This document shows, piece after piece, positions 40,846 to 51,688 of a stretch of DNA of 64,000 nt. The DNA comes from Cladosporium sp. IMV 00045 (lineage: Eukaryota; Ascomycota; Dothideomycetes; Cladosporiales; Cladosporiaceae): assembly GCA_001931905.2 (NCBI GenBank), contig MSJI02000858.1:1-64000 (forward strand), written 5' to 3'. The translations under genes and the position numbers were made by a program. Below the pieces are notes generated by a model that worked only from the letters and a program-made list of their open reading frames with translations, was not told the origin of the DNA and did no database searches. Position 1 is the first letter of the stretch. Each line of letters begins with the position of its first letter.

Positions 40846-43800
40846 ATGGCTCTCTCGGCCAACGACGTCCGTCCGGACCCAACGTCTGACTTGAACTGGT
40901 CTGGTTACTACGGTGCCATCCACGAGATCTTCTCGAACAACGCCAAAGCACACCCATCGAGAGAATGCGTTGTCGAGACAGCATGTTCAACCGCTCCCGA
41001 GCGTGTCTTCTCTTACCAGCAAATCAATGAGGCCAGTAATGTGCTCGCCCACCACTTGGTCTCCAATGGTGTCCAGCGGGGAGAGGTCGTCATGCTTTAT
41101 TCGCATCGTGGCGTTGATCTTGTGGTGGCGGTAATGGGTACTCTGAAGGCTGGAGCTACTTTCTCAGTCATCGATCCAGCATACCCCGCCGACAGACAAA
41201 TTATCTACCTGGATGTTGCGAAGCCTAGAGCACTCGTTGTTATCGATAAAGCAACCCAAGAAGCTGGCCCTCTGAGCCAAACCGTAAGGGATTACATTGG
41301 CTCTTCTCTCGATATCAGGACCGAGGTTCCCGCCCTCAAGCTCCAGAATGACGGTTCTGTCCTCGGTGGCGATGTCAATGGTCAAGACATCTTCAATGCA
41401 CAGCTTTCCAAGAAGGCAGACCTTCCTGGTGTGACTGTCGGACCCGATAGCATTCCCACATTGTCATTCACATCAGGGTCTGAGGGCAGACCGAAGGGTG
41501 TCAGGGGACGCCACTTTTCATTGGCATACTACTTCCCCTTCATGGCCAAGCGTTTCGGCATGAACGAGAAGGAGCGTTTCAGCATGCTTTCTGGTATTGC
41601 ACACGATCCCATCCAGAGAGATATCTTCACACCTCTGTTCTTAGGCGCAACGCTGGTCGTGCCTCCTGCGGAGGATATTACTTTCGATCGTTTGGCCAAT
41701 TGGGTCTCTACCAACGGCATCACTGTTACGCATCTTACCCCTGCTATGGGTCAGATTCTCCTCGGTTCTACGGAGCCGAAGATCGACAGCCTGCGAAACG
41801 CATTCTTCGTTGGCGACATCCTTCTCAAGCGTGACTGCCGCAGGCTGCAGCAGCTGGCACCCAACTGTAGAATCAAGAACATGTACGGCACCACCGAGAC
41901 CCAGCGCGCGGTATCCTACTACGAGATCCCTAGCCTGAACGAGGACGCCACCTACCTTGAGCAAATGAGCGACGTCATCCCTGCCGGTAAGGGAATGCAA
42001 GATGTTCAGCTTCTTGTTGTCGACCGCGAGAAGAAGGAACGCCAGTGTGACATTGGCGAGATCGGTGAGATCTACGTCAGAGCTGGCGGTCTGGCAGAGG
42101 GTTACCTTGGTGATGAGCAGAAGAACAAGGAGAAGTTCGTTCGCAACTGGTTTGTGGATGAGCAAGGTTGGACCGAGGAAGACAAGAAGCGTGCAGCGGC
42201 TGCTGGCCAACCAGAGCCCTGGAGAGAGTTCTTCTCCGGTCCGCGTGACCGTATGTACAGGTCTGGCGACCTCGGTCGTTACATGCCTGATGGCAATGTG
42301 GAGTGCTGCGGTCGTGCGGACGATCAAGTCAAGATCAGAGGATTCCGTATCGAATTGGGTGAGATTGATACCCACTTGAGCAAGCACCCGCTTATTCGCG
42401 AGAATGTCACCCTCGTGAAGCGCGATCACAACGAAGAGCACATCCTGGTATCGTACTATGTTCCTGATCTGAACATGTGGCGAGAATGGCACGAGACCAT
42501 CAACAAGTCGGAGACGCCAAACACGGAAGGCGACCCTTCGATCAAACAACGTTTCCAGATCTTTGGCAAGTTGACCGACGATATTCGGGAAACTCTGAAG
42601 GCTAAGCTTCCCGTCTACGCCGTGCCAACTCTCTTCATTCCTATGCTCAGACTGCCGCTGAACCCCAACGGCAAGGTGGACAGGCGAGTGTTGCCTTTCC
42701 CTGAGGAGGCTGATCTCCTTGGTACCGTCACAACAGCGACCGACCTTGAGGCCAGGACTGAGACCGAGAACGCTCTGGCCGAAATCTGGTCTGCTCTTCT
42801 TCGCAAGCCCGCAAACTCCCTGTCCCGCGACACCAGTTTCTTCGACATGGGAGGCAACAGTATCATGACCGTGCAGATTGTTCCCAGGATTAACAAGAAG
42901 TGGACTGGTGCCAACATCCCGATGCACATCATGACCAGGGACCCCACACTTCAGAGTGTTGCCAAGTATATCGACCGCTCTCTTGACCCCGTCGGCCTGA
43001 GACTGGATGCCGCTGCTGGATCTGAAGACCAGCCAGAGCACTACGCAAACGACGCTCTTGTTCAGATTGAGAAGCTTTCTAAGTCTTACGCAACCGCGAA
43101 GCTCGGAAACTTTGAGAACGGAATCAACATCCTGCTCACTGGTGCCACCGGTTTCCTTGGTGCTTACCTGCTCCACGAGGCCATGATGCGCAAGTCTCCT
43201 AGCCACGTTTATGCCCACGTCCGCGCCAAGTCCCAACAAGATGGACTTGCCCGTATCAAGCAAACCTGTACCGCCTACGGACTCTGGCAGGACTGGTGGG
43301 TCAGCGAAGGCATTCTCGAGATCGTCGTTGGTGACCTCGAGAAGCCCAAGCTCGGCATGACCGAGGCGGACTACAACCGCGTCGCAGAGAACGCCGACCT
43401 CATCATCCACAACGGCGCTCGTGTCCACTGGCTCATGCCGTACGAGAACCTGAAGGCCGCCAACGTCCAGAGTACCGTCGAGGCTATCCAGCTGTGCTCG
43501 CAAGGCCGCGCCAAGCGACTTGCCTTCATCAGCTCCACCAGCGCTCTCGACTCCGACGCTTTCATCGAACAGTCAGAGACCGGCACTCCCATCTCCGAAT
43601 CCGACAACCTCGAATCCTCTCGTCAAGGCCTCGGCACCGGCTACGGCCAGAGCAAGTGGGTATCTGAGCACGTCATCCGTGAAGCCTGCAAGCGCGGCCT
43701 TGACGCCGTCATCCTCCGCTCCGGCTACGTGATGGGCGACGCCAAGTCCGGCGTCAGCAACCTGGACGACTTCCTCGTGCGCATGCTCAAGGGCTGCGTT

Positions 43801-44349
43801 CAGATCGGCTCTCGTCCCGACGTCTCCAACACGATCAACATGGTCCCCGTGCCGCACGTGGCCAAGCTCGTCCTGGGCATGTCGCTGCGCGGCAAGGGAG
43901 GCAGCACGGCGCACGTCGAGGCTCACCCGAGACTGACCATGAACGAGTACCTCGCCACCCTGGAGCAGTACGGCTACAGCGTGCCGCAGGAGAGCTACGA
44001 CACCTGGCGCAAGAAGGTCGAGGCCTACGTTGAAGCCGGCGATGAGAAGGAGGAGCTCGCCCTGCTGGGTCTCTACCACATGGTGACTTCCAACCTGCCC
44101 GAGGCTTCCAAGGCGCCCATGCTCGAGGACCAGAACGCGCAGGAGGCGCTCGAGGCCGACAAAGAGCTCGCAGTTGGAAGCGGCCCCCCTGGCGTGACTG
44201 CTGAGGCTGTCGGGTCTTACCTTGCTTTCCTTGTCGCCAGAGGTTTCATGCAGAAACCGGCGAAGGGTGAGCTGCCGAAGATCGAGCTCAGCAAGGAGCA
44301 GGTCGAGGCGCTGAACAAGGTCGGAGGTCGCGGTGGTGCTTCTTCTTAG
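40846..44349 (+). CDS. LYS2: L-2-aminoadipate reductase (alpha-aminoadipate-semialdehyde dehydrogenase large subunit)
   Basis: A single-exon 1167-residue enzyme of fungal lysine biosynthesis. It activates 2-aminoadipate with ATP, loads it on its own carrier domain and reduces it with NADPH to the semialdehyde. The start is MALSANDVRPDP in context AACATGG; the frame is open 34 codons upstream. The adenylation domain has LSFTSGSEGRPKGV (about 205), NMYGTTETQRAVSYYE (about 344), YRSGDLGRYMPDG and KIRGFRIELGEIDTH. The carrier Ser is in FFDMGGNSIMT (about 664). The NADPH reductase domain has TGATGFLGAYLL (about 765), HNGARVHWL and GYGQSKW (about 932). It begins at the residue equivalent to about 225 of yeast Lys2, so the N-terminal condensation-like part is absent. 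It needs PPTase Lys5. Confidence 0.96.
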   Translation: MALSANDVRPDPTSDLNWSGYYGAIHEIFSNNAKAHPSRECVVETACSTAPERVFSYQQINEASNVLAHHLVSNGVQRGEVVMLYSHRGVDLVVAVMGTLKAGATFSVIDPAYPADRQIIYLDVAKPRALVVIDKATQEAGPLSQTVRDYIGSSLDIRTEVPALKLQNDGSVLGGDVNGQDIFNAQLSKKADLPGVTVGPDSIPTLSFTSGSEGRPKGVRGRHFSLAYYFPFMAKRFGMNEKERFSMLSGIAHDPIQRDIFTPLFLGATLVVPPAEDITFDRLANWVSTNGITVTHLTPAMGQILLGSTEPKIDSLRNAFFVGDILLKRDCRRLQQLAPNCRIKNMYGTTETQRAVSYYEIPSLNEDATYLEQMSDVIPAGKGMQDVQLLVVDREKKERQCDIGEIGEIYVRAGGLAEGYLGDEQKNKEKFVRNWFVDEQGWTEEDKKRAAAAGQPEPWREFFSGPRDRMYRSGDLGRYMPDGNVECCGRADDQVKIRGFRIELGEIDTHLSKHPLIRENVTLVKRDHNEEHILVSYYVPDLNMWREWHETINKSETPNTEGDPSIKQRFQIFGKLTDDIRETLKAKLPVYAVPTLFIPMLRLPLNPNGKVDRRVLPFPEEADLLGTVTTATDLEARTETENALAEIWSALLRKPANSLSRDTSFFDMGGNSIMTVQIVPRINKKWTGANIPMHIMTRDPTLQSVAKYIDRSLDPVGLRLDAAAGSEDQPEHYANDALVQIEKLSKSYATAKLGNFENGINILLTGATGFLGAYLLHEAMMRKSPSHVYAHVRAKSQQDGLARIKQTCTAYGLWQDWWVSEGILEIVVGDLEKPKLGMTEADYNRVAENADLIIHNGARVHWLMPYENLKAANVQSTVEAIQLCSQGRAKRLAFISSTSALDSDAFIEQSETGTPISESDNLESSRQGLGTGYGQSKWVSEHVIREACKRGLDAVILRSGYVMGDAKSGVSNLDDFLVRMLKGCVQIGSRPDVSNTINMVPVPHVAKLVLGMSLRGKGGSTAHVEAHPRLTMNEYLATLEQYGYSVPQESYDTWRKKVEAYVEAGDEKEELALLGLYHMVTSNLPEASKAPMLEDQNAQEALEADKELAVGSGPPGVTAEAVGSYLAFLVARGFMQKPAKGELPKIELSKEQVEALNKVGGRGGASS

Positions 44350-44816
44350 ATCGGGGCAGGGCATGAGTTGGATGATCCGAGAAATGATTGATTGTCTGCA
44401 TGTAGCTGAAATGAAATATGAGCATACTTTTCCGACATCACTGTAATTGTGGTCATTTGTCCTCGAGGATACTTTCGAAATACTTTGATCTTTGAGAAAG
44501 GGTGACTGTTCGACTGCGCTATCAATGATGTCTGCGCACGTACGCCTTTATTGAAGACATTTGCAAACCAAGACGGTCAAGAGAATGAGTCAAAATTCCA
44601 AAAAGTTCATACCATATCCGCCAATCCATTCAGAAGGTATTGGTTCTTTGTTATCCCGGGGTATCTCAATTGGCCCATATACGCCTATAACGCCTTTGCA
44701 GTATTGTGAGGGACCTTCAAAGCCCAGATCCATCCCTCCACATTACGCTGCCACCAAATATGCTTTTTCAAAAAACAAAAGAGGGATTTCCTCGCTTCCA
44801 CCGCTTGTACGCCCTC
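44350..44816. other. Intergenic region between convergent LYS2 and NC2-beta genes
   Basis: 467 bases containing both 3' ends. No gene, repeat or RNA is recognised. Confidence 0.4.
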
Positions 44817-45556
44817 TTACCCTTCCGAGGCGGTAGCGTTGTACTTCTCGCCGGCGGACTTGAACAGCTCGTCTTGCATGCGCGCCAGCTCTTCCGCGGA
44901 CATGCCGCTCTGTTCCATTTTGCTCTGTTTCTTCTCTCTTGACTGTTGAAGAACCGTCAGCTTCAAACATTCCGTCGGCAAAAACCAAACACAGCAAATC
45001 CCCCACCACAACAGTCTCCCCAACACCAGCAAGAAATTATACTCACCACCTGGCTCGTCTTGAACTGATCCGCCACCGCCATCAGCTCCGGCACGTACTC
45101 GCCGAAGTCGAGGTCCTGCAGGGCCTTTGTGATGTGCTCGCACGCGATGGTCTTCTTCGCGTCCTTCTCCGCGATGTCGTTGGCTTCGGTGGAGATCATG
45201 GTGATGAACTCGACGCAGCACTCGATCAGCAGGTCGCGGGTCTCCTTGGCGAAGGACATGGCTTGCGCGTTTTCGTCGGCGGCTTTGGACGCAAGGACTT
45301 CGTTGATGATCTTTTGGACCGTTGCTGGGTGGGTTTGTTAGATTGGGGTTTGGTGGGCGGATTGGATGGTTCGTGTGGGTGTGGTTGGGCGGGTCTATTT
45401 TGCTGTTGTGAGGACGGGTTGCGTACCTTTGGGCAGGGAGAGGTCATCGTTGCCTATGTCCTTCTATATCAGCATCGATTTGTCGCGATCGCCAGCGCTT
45501 CGAGGTAGGCAGGTAGCTGCTGCGCATTACTCACCTCCGATATCTTTGTCAGACAT
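44817..45556 (-). CDS. NCB2: NC2 beta (Dr1) histone-fold repressor subunit
   Basis: A four-exon gene for the 150-residue beta subunit of negative cofactor 2, which binds TBP on DNA and blocks TFIIA/TFIIB entry. Exons are 45556-45535, 45453-45427, 45324-45047 and 44942-44817; the first two are 22 and 27 bases. The product begins MSDKDIGGNDDLSLPKATVQ and continues KIINEVLA, AKETRDLLIECCVEFITMIS, TEANDIAEKDAKKTIACEHI and TKALQDLDFGEYV, the NC2-beta histone fold. The tail SGMSAEELARMQDELFKSA matches the conserved C-terminal helix. It acts in the nucleus. Its upstream side borders the duplicated block, which starts at 45724. Confidence 0.95.
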
Positions 45557-46727
45557 GTTGAGTCGGTTGACCGTGCGTATTTGTGTAAATAGGGTATCGT
45601 ATCCTGGCCCAGAACAATTATTGAAAGTCGTTCGCAAACGCGCATACACCGGGCCGATCCAGTATATTTATATCCAAACACTCTCACTCAGAAACACGTG
45701 AAGTCGCCGTTCACTGGAGGGTCGCGGGCTAGGTCGGCAGAGCCGCTCGATCGGGCTAGCTCCATCGTGTGAAGCAGCGCCTTTAAATTCCATCTTTGCT
45801 CGACGTCTCGACCGCAAACTTTCTCTCTCATACATGCAAACTCGCACAGGTACGTTACGAACAATCTCCTTCATCCAATCCCCCACGACACACGCACAGA
45901 AAGCAGCATTTTATTCAATGATGAACTTGTTGTCGCCCCTATCACTACGCCTTGCTCCTATTGTGAGACTTGGACATGGTGATCGACTTGTCTAGCCAAA
46001 CGACCGACTGATATTCGAATATCTTTCTCTTTTCGCTTGATACACGAGGATACGATATCGTCTGGCCATTCACTGACAGACATTACAGGAGACAATGCGC
46101 CTTGCGAGGATGTTTGATGGGATTGCGATCTTGTAGATCTTGATTAGCTTGGAGGTCCTGCTGCGAGTGCAGGCCACTGACGAGCCCGCAGTTCAGTCTA
46201 GTACAAAAAGGTATACAAAACTCTTATAATCCTGCCCTCCACTACCCTGATGAGCAACATATAAGTACTATCAAATACCGATCTCTGTGACGATCAAAAT
46301 ATGGTTCGATTACCTGAAACCAACCCTTCTTCACGCATTGCTACGTACCCGTACTTGTGCTAGAGCAAATCGCTGACGAGGATAATAGGTAAGTCGTACA
46401 ATAAAAGAGCAACCATCGGCCTTGTTGTAATGTTCCCACCTCGTCTTTGGTAAGCCGTCACTTCCTCTCTTTTCCCCAGCACTTTGTGATGACAAAAAAC
46501 ATTCCATGCTAAGACTGAAGGCATTCGTGCCTATGTCGATCAAATGTATGCTTTTCATCTTTCGACTGAAAACATGCTCTCGCCTACCGTTCCATCATGC
46601 TTCATTATTTTCTATGAATGCAGGCTAACGAGCAACAGATCTTAATCTATTCTGTGTATATAATCTTTCCATCTCCCATATACAAATTCAAAATACTTTT
46701 CCATTCATCATAAATCTTACTCTCTCT
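45557..46727. other. Intergenic region; left edge of the duplicated block at 45724
   Basis: The first 167 bases are the NC2-beta promoter. From 45724 on, the sequence is also found at 57938 onward. No supported gene is seen; the short frames differ freely between copies, including small insertions and deletions, as expected for non-coding DNA. Confidence 0.5.
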
Positions 46728-47489
46728 TCACTCCTGAAACGCCTTCAGCTCTTCCGCGTTCCAGCTCAAGAACTTCCCCGTCAACTCCTTCGGCGCATCG
46801 AGCACCAGCTTCGCCATGACATGACCCGGCTGCTCCGGCTTCAACAGCCCACCCGTGGCCTTCAGCTCCGCAAACCGCGCCGCATCCCCCTCGTCCATAG
46901 CCTTATTATGCTTCTCGCGAATATCCCTCTGCATCTCCGTATCCACCACGCCGGGCCTAACGCTAATCGACGTGATATCCTTCTCCTCATTCCCCAGCGT
47001 CGCAGCAAGGTGATTGATCGCCGCCTTGGAAGCTCCATACGCGCCCCAAGTCGCGTATGCATTCGACGCCGCGCCGGAAGACGTGAAGAGCACGGTGCCC
47101 TTCGTCTGGCGCAAAGCAGGCACCGCCGCCTGCGCCAGCGCCACGGCGGAGAAAAAGTTCACATCGAACGCCGCCCGCCACTCGTCCGCGAGCGCTTTTT
47201 CCACCCGCTTCACTGGGTCCAGCACACCGTGGTTGACAATCAGGCCGTCGAGTTTTTGGAATCGCTGTTGTGCGAGCTGCACTGCTTTGTCGCCCAGAGA
47301 GAAGTCGGACAGGTCGCCTGTGAGCACTGCTACTTGGTTTTTGTATTGGTTCTCGAGCTCGCGGAGAGGTGCTTCGCTGCGCGCTACGAGGACGAGGTTG
47401 TGGGATTGCTTGAGCAGGTAGTGGGCGATTGCTAGGCCGATGCCGCGCGAGGCGCCGGTGAGGATGATGGTCTTGGGGGCGGAGGCCAT
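46728..47489 (-). CDS. Benzil-reductase-like SDR, copy 1
   Basis: A single-exon 253-residue NADP-dependent short-chain dehydrogenase. TGASRGIG is at residues 11-18, VARSEAPL at 35-42 (the Arg favours NADP), an N-H-G motif at 86-88 and the catalytic SS at 137-138 with YGASK at 151-155. VRPGVVDTEMQ follows, as in the yeast IRC24/YIR035C-YIR036C benzil/sepiapterin-reductase group, to which the whole protein aligns from memory. It probably reduces diketones or other carbonyls in the cytosol. It is divergent from the FAD oxidase. Copy 2 (58946-59707) differs at about 35 bases but only at residue 128 (Gln here, Ala there). Confidence 0.92.
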   Translation of the reverse strand: MASAPKTIILTGASRGIGLAIAHYLLKQSHNLVLVARSEAPLRELENQYKNQVAVLTGDLSDFSLGDKAVQLAQQRFQKLDGLIVNHGVLDPVKRVEKALADEWRAAFDVNFFSAVALAQAAVPALRQTKGTVLFTSSGAASNAYATWGAYGASKAAINHLAATLGNEEKDITSISVRPGVVDTEMQRDIREKHNKAMDEGDAARFAELKATGGLLKPEQPGHVMAKLVLDAPKELTGKFLSWNAEELKAFQE

Positions 47490-48189
47490 GATGAAATTTT
47501 GACTTGTATTTCGGGGTGGTATGATGTATGAGTTGAATCTCCAAAGGCAAAGAAGTTAAGGTCAAGTTTGGTCAAGGTTGTTGTTGCTGTGTGCTTCTCC
47601 CGCAGGCTTGTGCATTGGGCTTGTATTTTTGCCCCGCAGGATGAAGACCCCGCAGTACGTCATTCTTTTTGGTCGATGAGTTGTGGCGATCCGTGCCTAC
47701 ATGTAATGGTCTGGATCTATGTCCATGTACATGTACTGTACCTTACACATGCTTATGTATAATTGACACGCCGATGACTGTAAAACGCCGTGTTCACATG
47801 GAGAATCTTCACATCAACCCAAAGCCGCATGGCTAGTGGCCAGGAGTTGCAGGATTGTGAGTTCCGGCTCGTGCAGAGAGCCGAGAGTCGCTTGGATATA
47901 GCTTCGGTAGCGAGGACTGGTTGGTTGGGAGGCTGTTCACGAATACCTTAGCATCTTTCCCCTCTCCTGCCCTCCGCACGAGAAAGTGGCACATGGTCAA
48001 CTATTCCCATGAGGAGGGAAAAAGAAAATGCCACAACCCTGTCCGCGCTGAGAGCTGATATCATAATTCCATCTTCATCACGTCGACGAGGGGACGGAAG
48101 CCTGCTTATATGAGGTAGTAAGAGCGCCCTGAACATATACTTTACCTACATGTACATGCAACTCGCAACATTCCCACTCTTCAGCAAAA
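47490..48189. promoter_or_regulatory. Divergent promoter SDR / FAD oxidase, copy 1
   Basis: 700 bases between opposite starts. A 64-base segment, 47611-47674, is identical to 59824-59887 in copy 2 while the surroundings differ. It contains two direct CCCCGCAG boxes (47632-47639 and 47648-47655), whose reverse complement GCGGGG fits the CreA/Mig1 site SYGGGG. Confidence 0.6.
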
Positions 48190-49642
48190 ATGACCACGAA
48201 CGGCGACCTCTCGCGCGTTTTCTCTGCCGCTTCGGACACCTCCGAATCGAGCTCGACCGTCATTCTAGGCGCCGGCATTATCGGGTGTGCTACGGCTTAC
48301 TACCTCTCACATTCTGGCCACACGAAACCAGACACTATTCACCTTGTGGAAGCCTCTGACGAGCTCTTCGCCTCTGCATCGGGGAAGGCGGGAGGCTTTT
48401 TGGCTGCTGATTGTATGGTGCTATTCCTGCTCTCTTGAGGGTGCTCGTTTCTTGGAAGCATTTCTAACTCGAGTGTCTTATTTGCAGGGTTCGGTCCAGC
48501 GACTGCTTCGCTGGGTGCTTTGTCGTTCGACTTGCACAAGCAAATTGCGGAGAAAGATAACGGCTACGAGAAATGGGGTTACAGTAAGAGTACTGGCACC
48601 ACTTTTACCGACAATCAGAGCCGTCGTGGGCAGCGGAACGAGCAATGGCTTCGGGAAGGAGGCAGTCGAGCGGAGGCTGCGCATGATCATGAGTTCGTCG
48701 AGGGCGAGGGCGGTCCAGCATGGTTGAGGAGGGGACCTGGACAGAACGTCAATGTTGTGGGTGAGGAAGGGACTGTAGCGCAAGTGTAAGTGACAAGCCT
48801 GGACACGCAATTTGCCGAGCAATACTCGGACGAACGACAACACGCGAATCAGCTAACGTTTCTCCAGCGATCCAATACGTCTCTCCCAGCACCTCCTGCG
48901 ATCTGCTCTCCTTCGAGGCGTGCGCCTTCACCAGCCCTCTCAACCCCTGAAAATCTCCCGCGATCCCGCCACAGGCTGCATCAGCGCACTGCGAGTCCGC
49001 CACGCCACAGGCGCGGAGCACAAGATTCCCTGCACGCGCTTGCTCATTGCTTGCGGAGCCTGGACGTCAAACGTGTACTCTAGCCTCTTCCCGTATTCTC
49101 CGCTCGACGTCCCCGTGAGCCACCTGGCGGGCTACAGCCTGGTGGTCAAGAGCCCGCGGTGGAAGAAGGAGCACGAAGAGCAAGGCTGCCACGCCGTCTT
49201 CACGAGTACGGACGACGAGTTCAGTCCGGAGATTTTCTCGCGCGTCGGTGGGGAGATTTACGTCGCGGGCCTGAATGATGAGCAGATGCCGCTTCCTGAC
49301 TTGGCTACGGATGTTCGCGGTGCGCCGGAGCGTGCGGCCGTGTTGTACCGAGCGGCGGAGAGGTTTCTGGCGAAGGATGGTGGGGATGTGTCTGATCTGG
49401 AGGTTGTGCGTGAAGGCGTCTGTCTAAGGCCTGTCACTGATAGTGGGGAACCTATCCTTGCGAGAGTGCCAGATGGGGATTTGGGAGGAGTAGAGACTAA
49501 GGAAGGCGTTCAGGGTGGTGTTTTCATTGCGGCTGGACACGGACCTTGGGGGATCAGTCTGGCTTTGGGGACGGGGAAGGTGATGCAGGAGATGATGGAG
49601 GGTGAAGACTTGAGCGCTGATGTGAGCCGCTTGGGTTTGTGA
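48190..49642 (+). CDS. FAD-dependent oxidoreductase (DAO family), copy 1
   Basis: A three-exon gene for a 431-residue flavoprotein. Exons are 48190-48412, 48488-48785 and 48868-49642. The dinucleotide-binding motif VILGAGIIGCATAYYLS is at residues 23-39. ASASGKAGGFLAADW follows and joins correctly over intron 1. The C-terminal half has the DAO-type features IACGAWTSNVYSSLF, EIYVAGLNDEQMPLP, CLRPVTDSGEPIL and GVFIAAGHGPWGISLALGTG. The family oxidises amines, including amino acids and sarcosine-like compounds; fungal relatives resemble the yeast TDA3 group in layout. There is no signal peptide. About 20 residues differ from copy 2, many more than in the neighbouring SDR. Confidence 0.9.
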
Positions 49643-51688
49643 GTGAGATTTCTCATCTTAAATGGACAAGTTGGTAGATCACTGTGCTTTGCCTGGCTAG
49701 GACAGGAGACCAATGCAAGACTGGTCTATGTTTGAAGGAGGTGCAAAACTGTGATCACCAGCCTCGTCATCGAATTGAGAGTCTGTTGGACACGATCGCA
49801 GAGCTCACAACAGCACTTGATCGGTCTTGATATTTTCCTCTCCTTTCTCGCGTACACGTGCCGCCGACGCAAAGCCCTTTCGGGATTAAAAGAACCTGCA
49901 TGTTTAGTGAAATGTTTCCCAGTTCCCAGCGCGAACCCACTAATTTACAGTATCCTTATAGCTTCACGCACGCACATGCAGGTCGACGATCGCACGGAGA
50001 TAGATCATTTCGATACCTGCCCAAGCACTCGCGGCACCACATCGTACGAGAGTCGACTGCCGAAGTGTCAGGATGCACATTCCTAGCAGCTCGCATACAA
50101 GCATTTCGTGGACGTAGAGCTGACGCATGGTCGCCAGTTTCCTCCAGGGGTCTGAATCAATTGTTTCGTATACAGTACACGGCTCTCACGGCATGCGGGT
50201 GTTCGATGTCATTCGATTTTTGAACATCTCTGATGACGACACCGCGTTGGTAACTCTGTCTTTCTGCCGAACCACTGGGAGAAGCGGGTGTGGCGGTGTG
50301 GGCGGACATGGGGACGGGTGCAGAAGTTACATGACGAAGGTATCGGAGTGTATCTGCTGCGTTCCAAATATGTAGACATCAGATCTGAACCGATGGGAAG
50401 GAAGAATATCTCCTAGGTGGTGAATTGGCTCGACTCGAGGGATTTTAAGCTGTAAGCGATTGAATTTGGCTGAAGCTTAATTTCGATGTCTCTCCACATT
50501 CATCTACTTGTGGCGTATGTAATCGTCAGACGGAAGTTTTTGTTGCGGAGACAGCACCGGAGCCGCATGTGCCGAGGAGATGAACGGATGGCTTGTTATG
50601 GAGGCATAGCGGCACGCTGATGGTATTTGGAAGACTGCCACGACTCTCATCGAGATAATTCACGGCACCACATGGCACTGATGGATTTGGACAGCCAGGC
50701 GATCAACCCCATTCTGACGTTCGATCGGAGAGACCCACGGCCTGCATGCTTAGCCGGGTATATCGGATGCGGTTTGTTTTGGACAAGGATAGAATTGTCA
50801 GGCCAGACGCAGCTATATCGACGAAGCAGCTGATTCCAGATTTGTCAGACGCACACAGCATCAGATATCGCGCCCAGGATCGATTTTTGTCCTCGTTGCT
50901 GTGTGGCAAGAGGAGTAAGCAAAAGTGAGGCTCTCACAGAATGCAGCAGACGGTCGGCTGTCCGCTGCTAGCGCCACCTTAGAAGCGCAGCTATCGCATC
51001 TTGGCCAATCAGAGAGCGGCTCATCGAACGACACCTCAAAATCCATGACGCGCTATGAACATCACCACCGCGCAAGCACTCGCACACATCTGCCGCCTTT
51101 TGTATGTCCCTGCTGAAGATCGACTTGCCAGGGTATTGATGTTCAACGCCGAATTGAGCATGAGAGCAGCGAGCAGGGAGTGACGCACGGTAATGATTAC
51201 GTTTGCAAATCCGACCGAAATGCAAGGAATGGAAGAAGTCCTGCAACAGAAGGCTTTATGCTCGACCGGCAAAAAGCGGTAGGATCAATATCGTATGCCG
51301 TATTGATCGATCGGATACGTCTTTCCCATCCTCCATCCTAAGGTATAGATCTAAACATAATACGATGCGGCTCGAGCGGAATCATCTGTGGAGGAGCCGG
51401 CACGGCAGGTCAAATATCTCTAGTGAACGCTCTTCATCTCCGACCGCGGGCCCTGCGGATCGAGTAAACAAGCAGCGAGCTAACAGATCTATGCCGATGA
51501 GATCACTCTTTCGACATGATTTCCGACATTATTCAGTCCATGACGTTCGGACCTTGTCCCGTCTTTCATCAAACCACTCCAAATGCACGATTCAGGCCCA
51601 ATGGCGATTGCTATACATATAGCCTCGTCGCCCTTTCTAGCCACTGGTTTCTTTCCCCAACCATCCCATCATCTCACACCCGACCAGG
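49643..51688. other. 2 kb non-coding stretch before Rds1, copy 1
   Basis: No gene is supported. The 139-codon frame at 51203-51622 has many replacement differences and a frame change relative to its counterpart in copy 2, so it is not a maintained gene. The interval is unusually long for this window and is fully present in copy 2. Confidence 0.5.

Noticed and set aside
41641..43503. 620-codon open frame antisense to LYS2
   Set aside because: It lies fully opposite strongly conserved LYS2 codons, has no family features and is explained by codon bias of the sense strand.
51203..51622. 139-codon frame conserved in both copies of the duplicated block (also 63389-63895)
   Set aside because: It has about a dozen replacement differences and a one-base frame change near its end, unlike the silent pattern in the SDR. 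It behaves as non-coding DNA.
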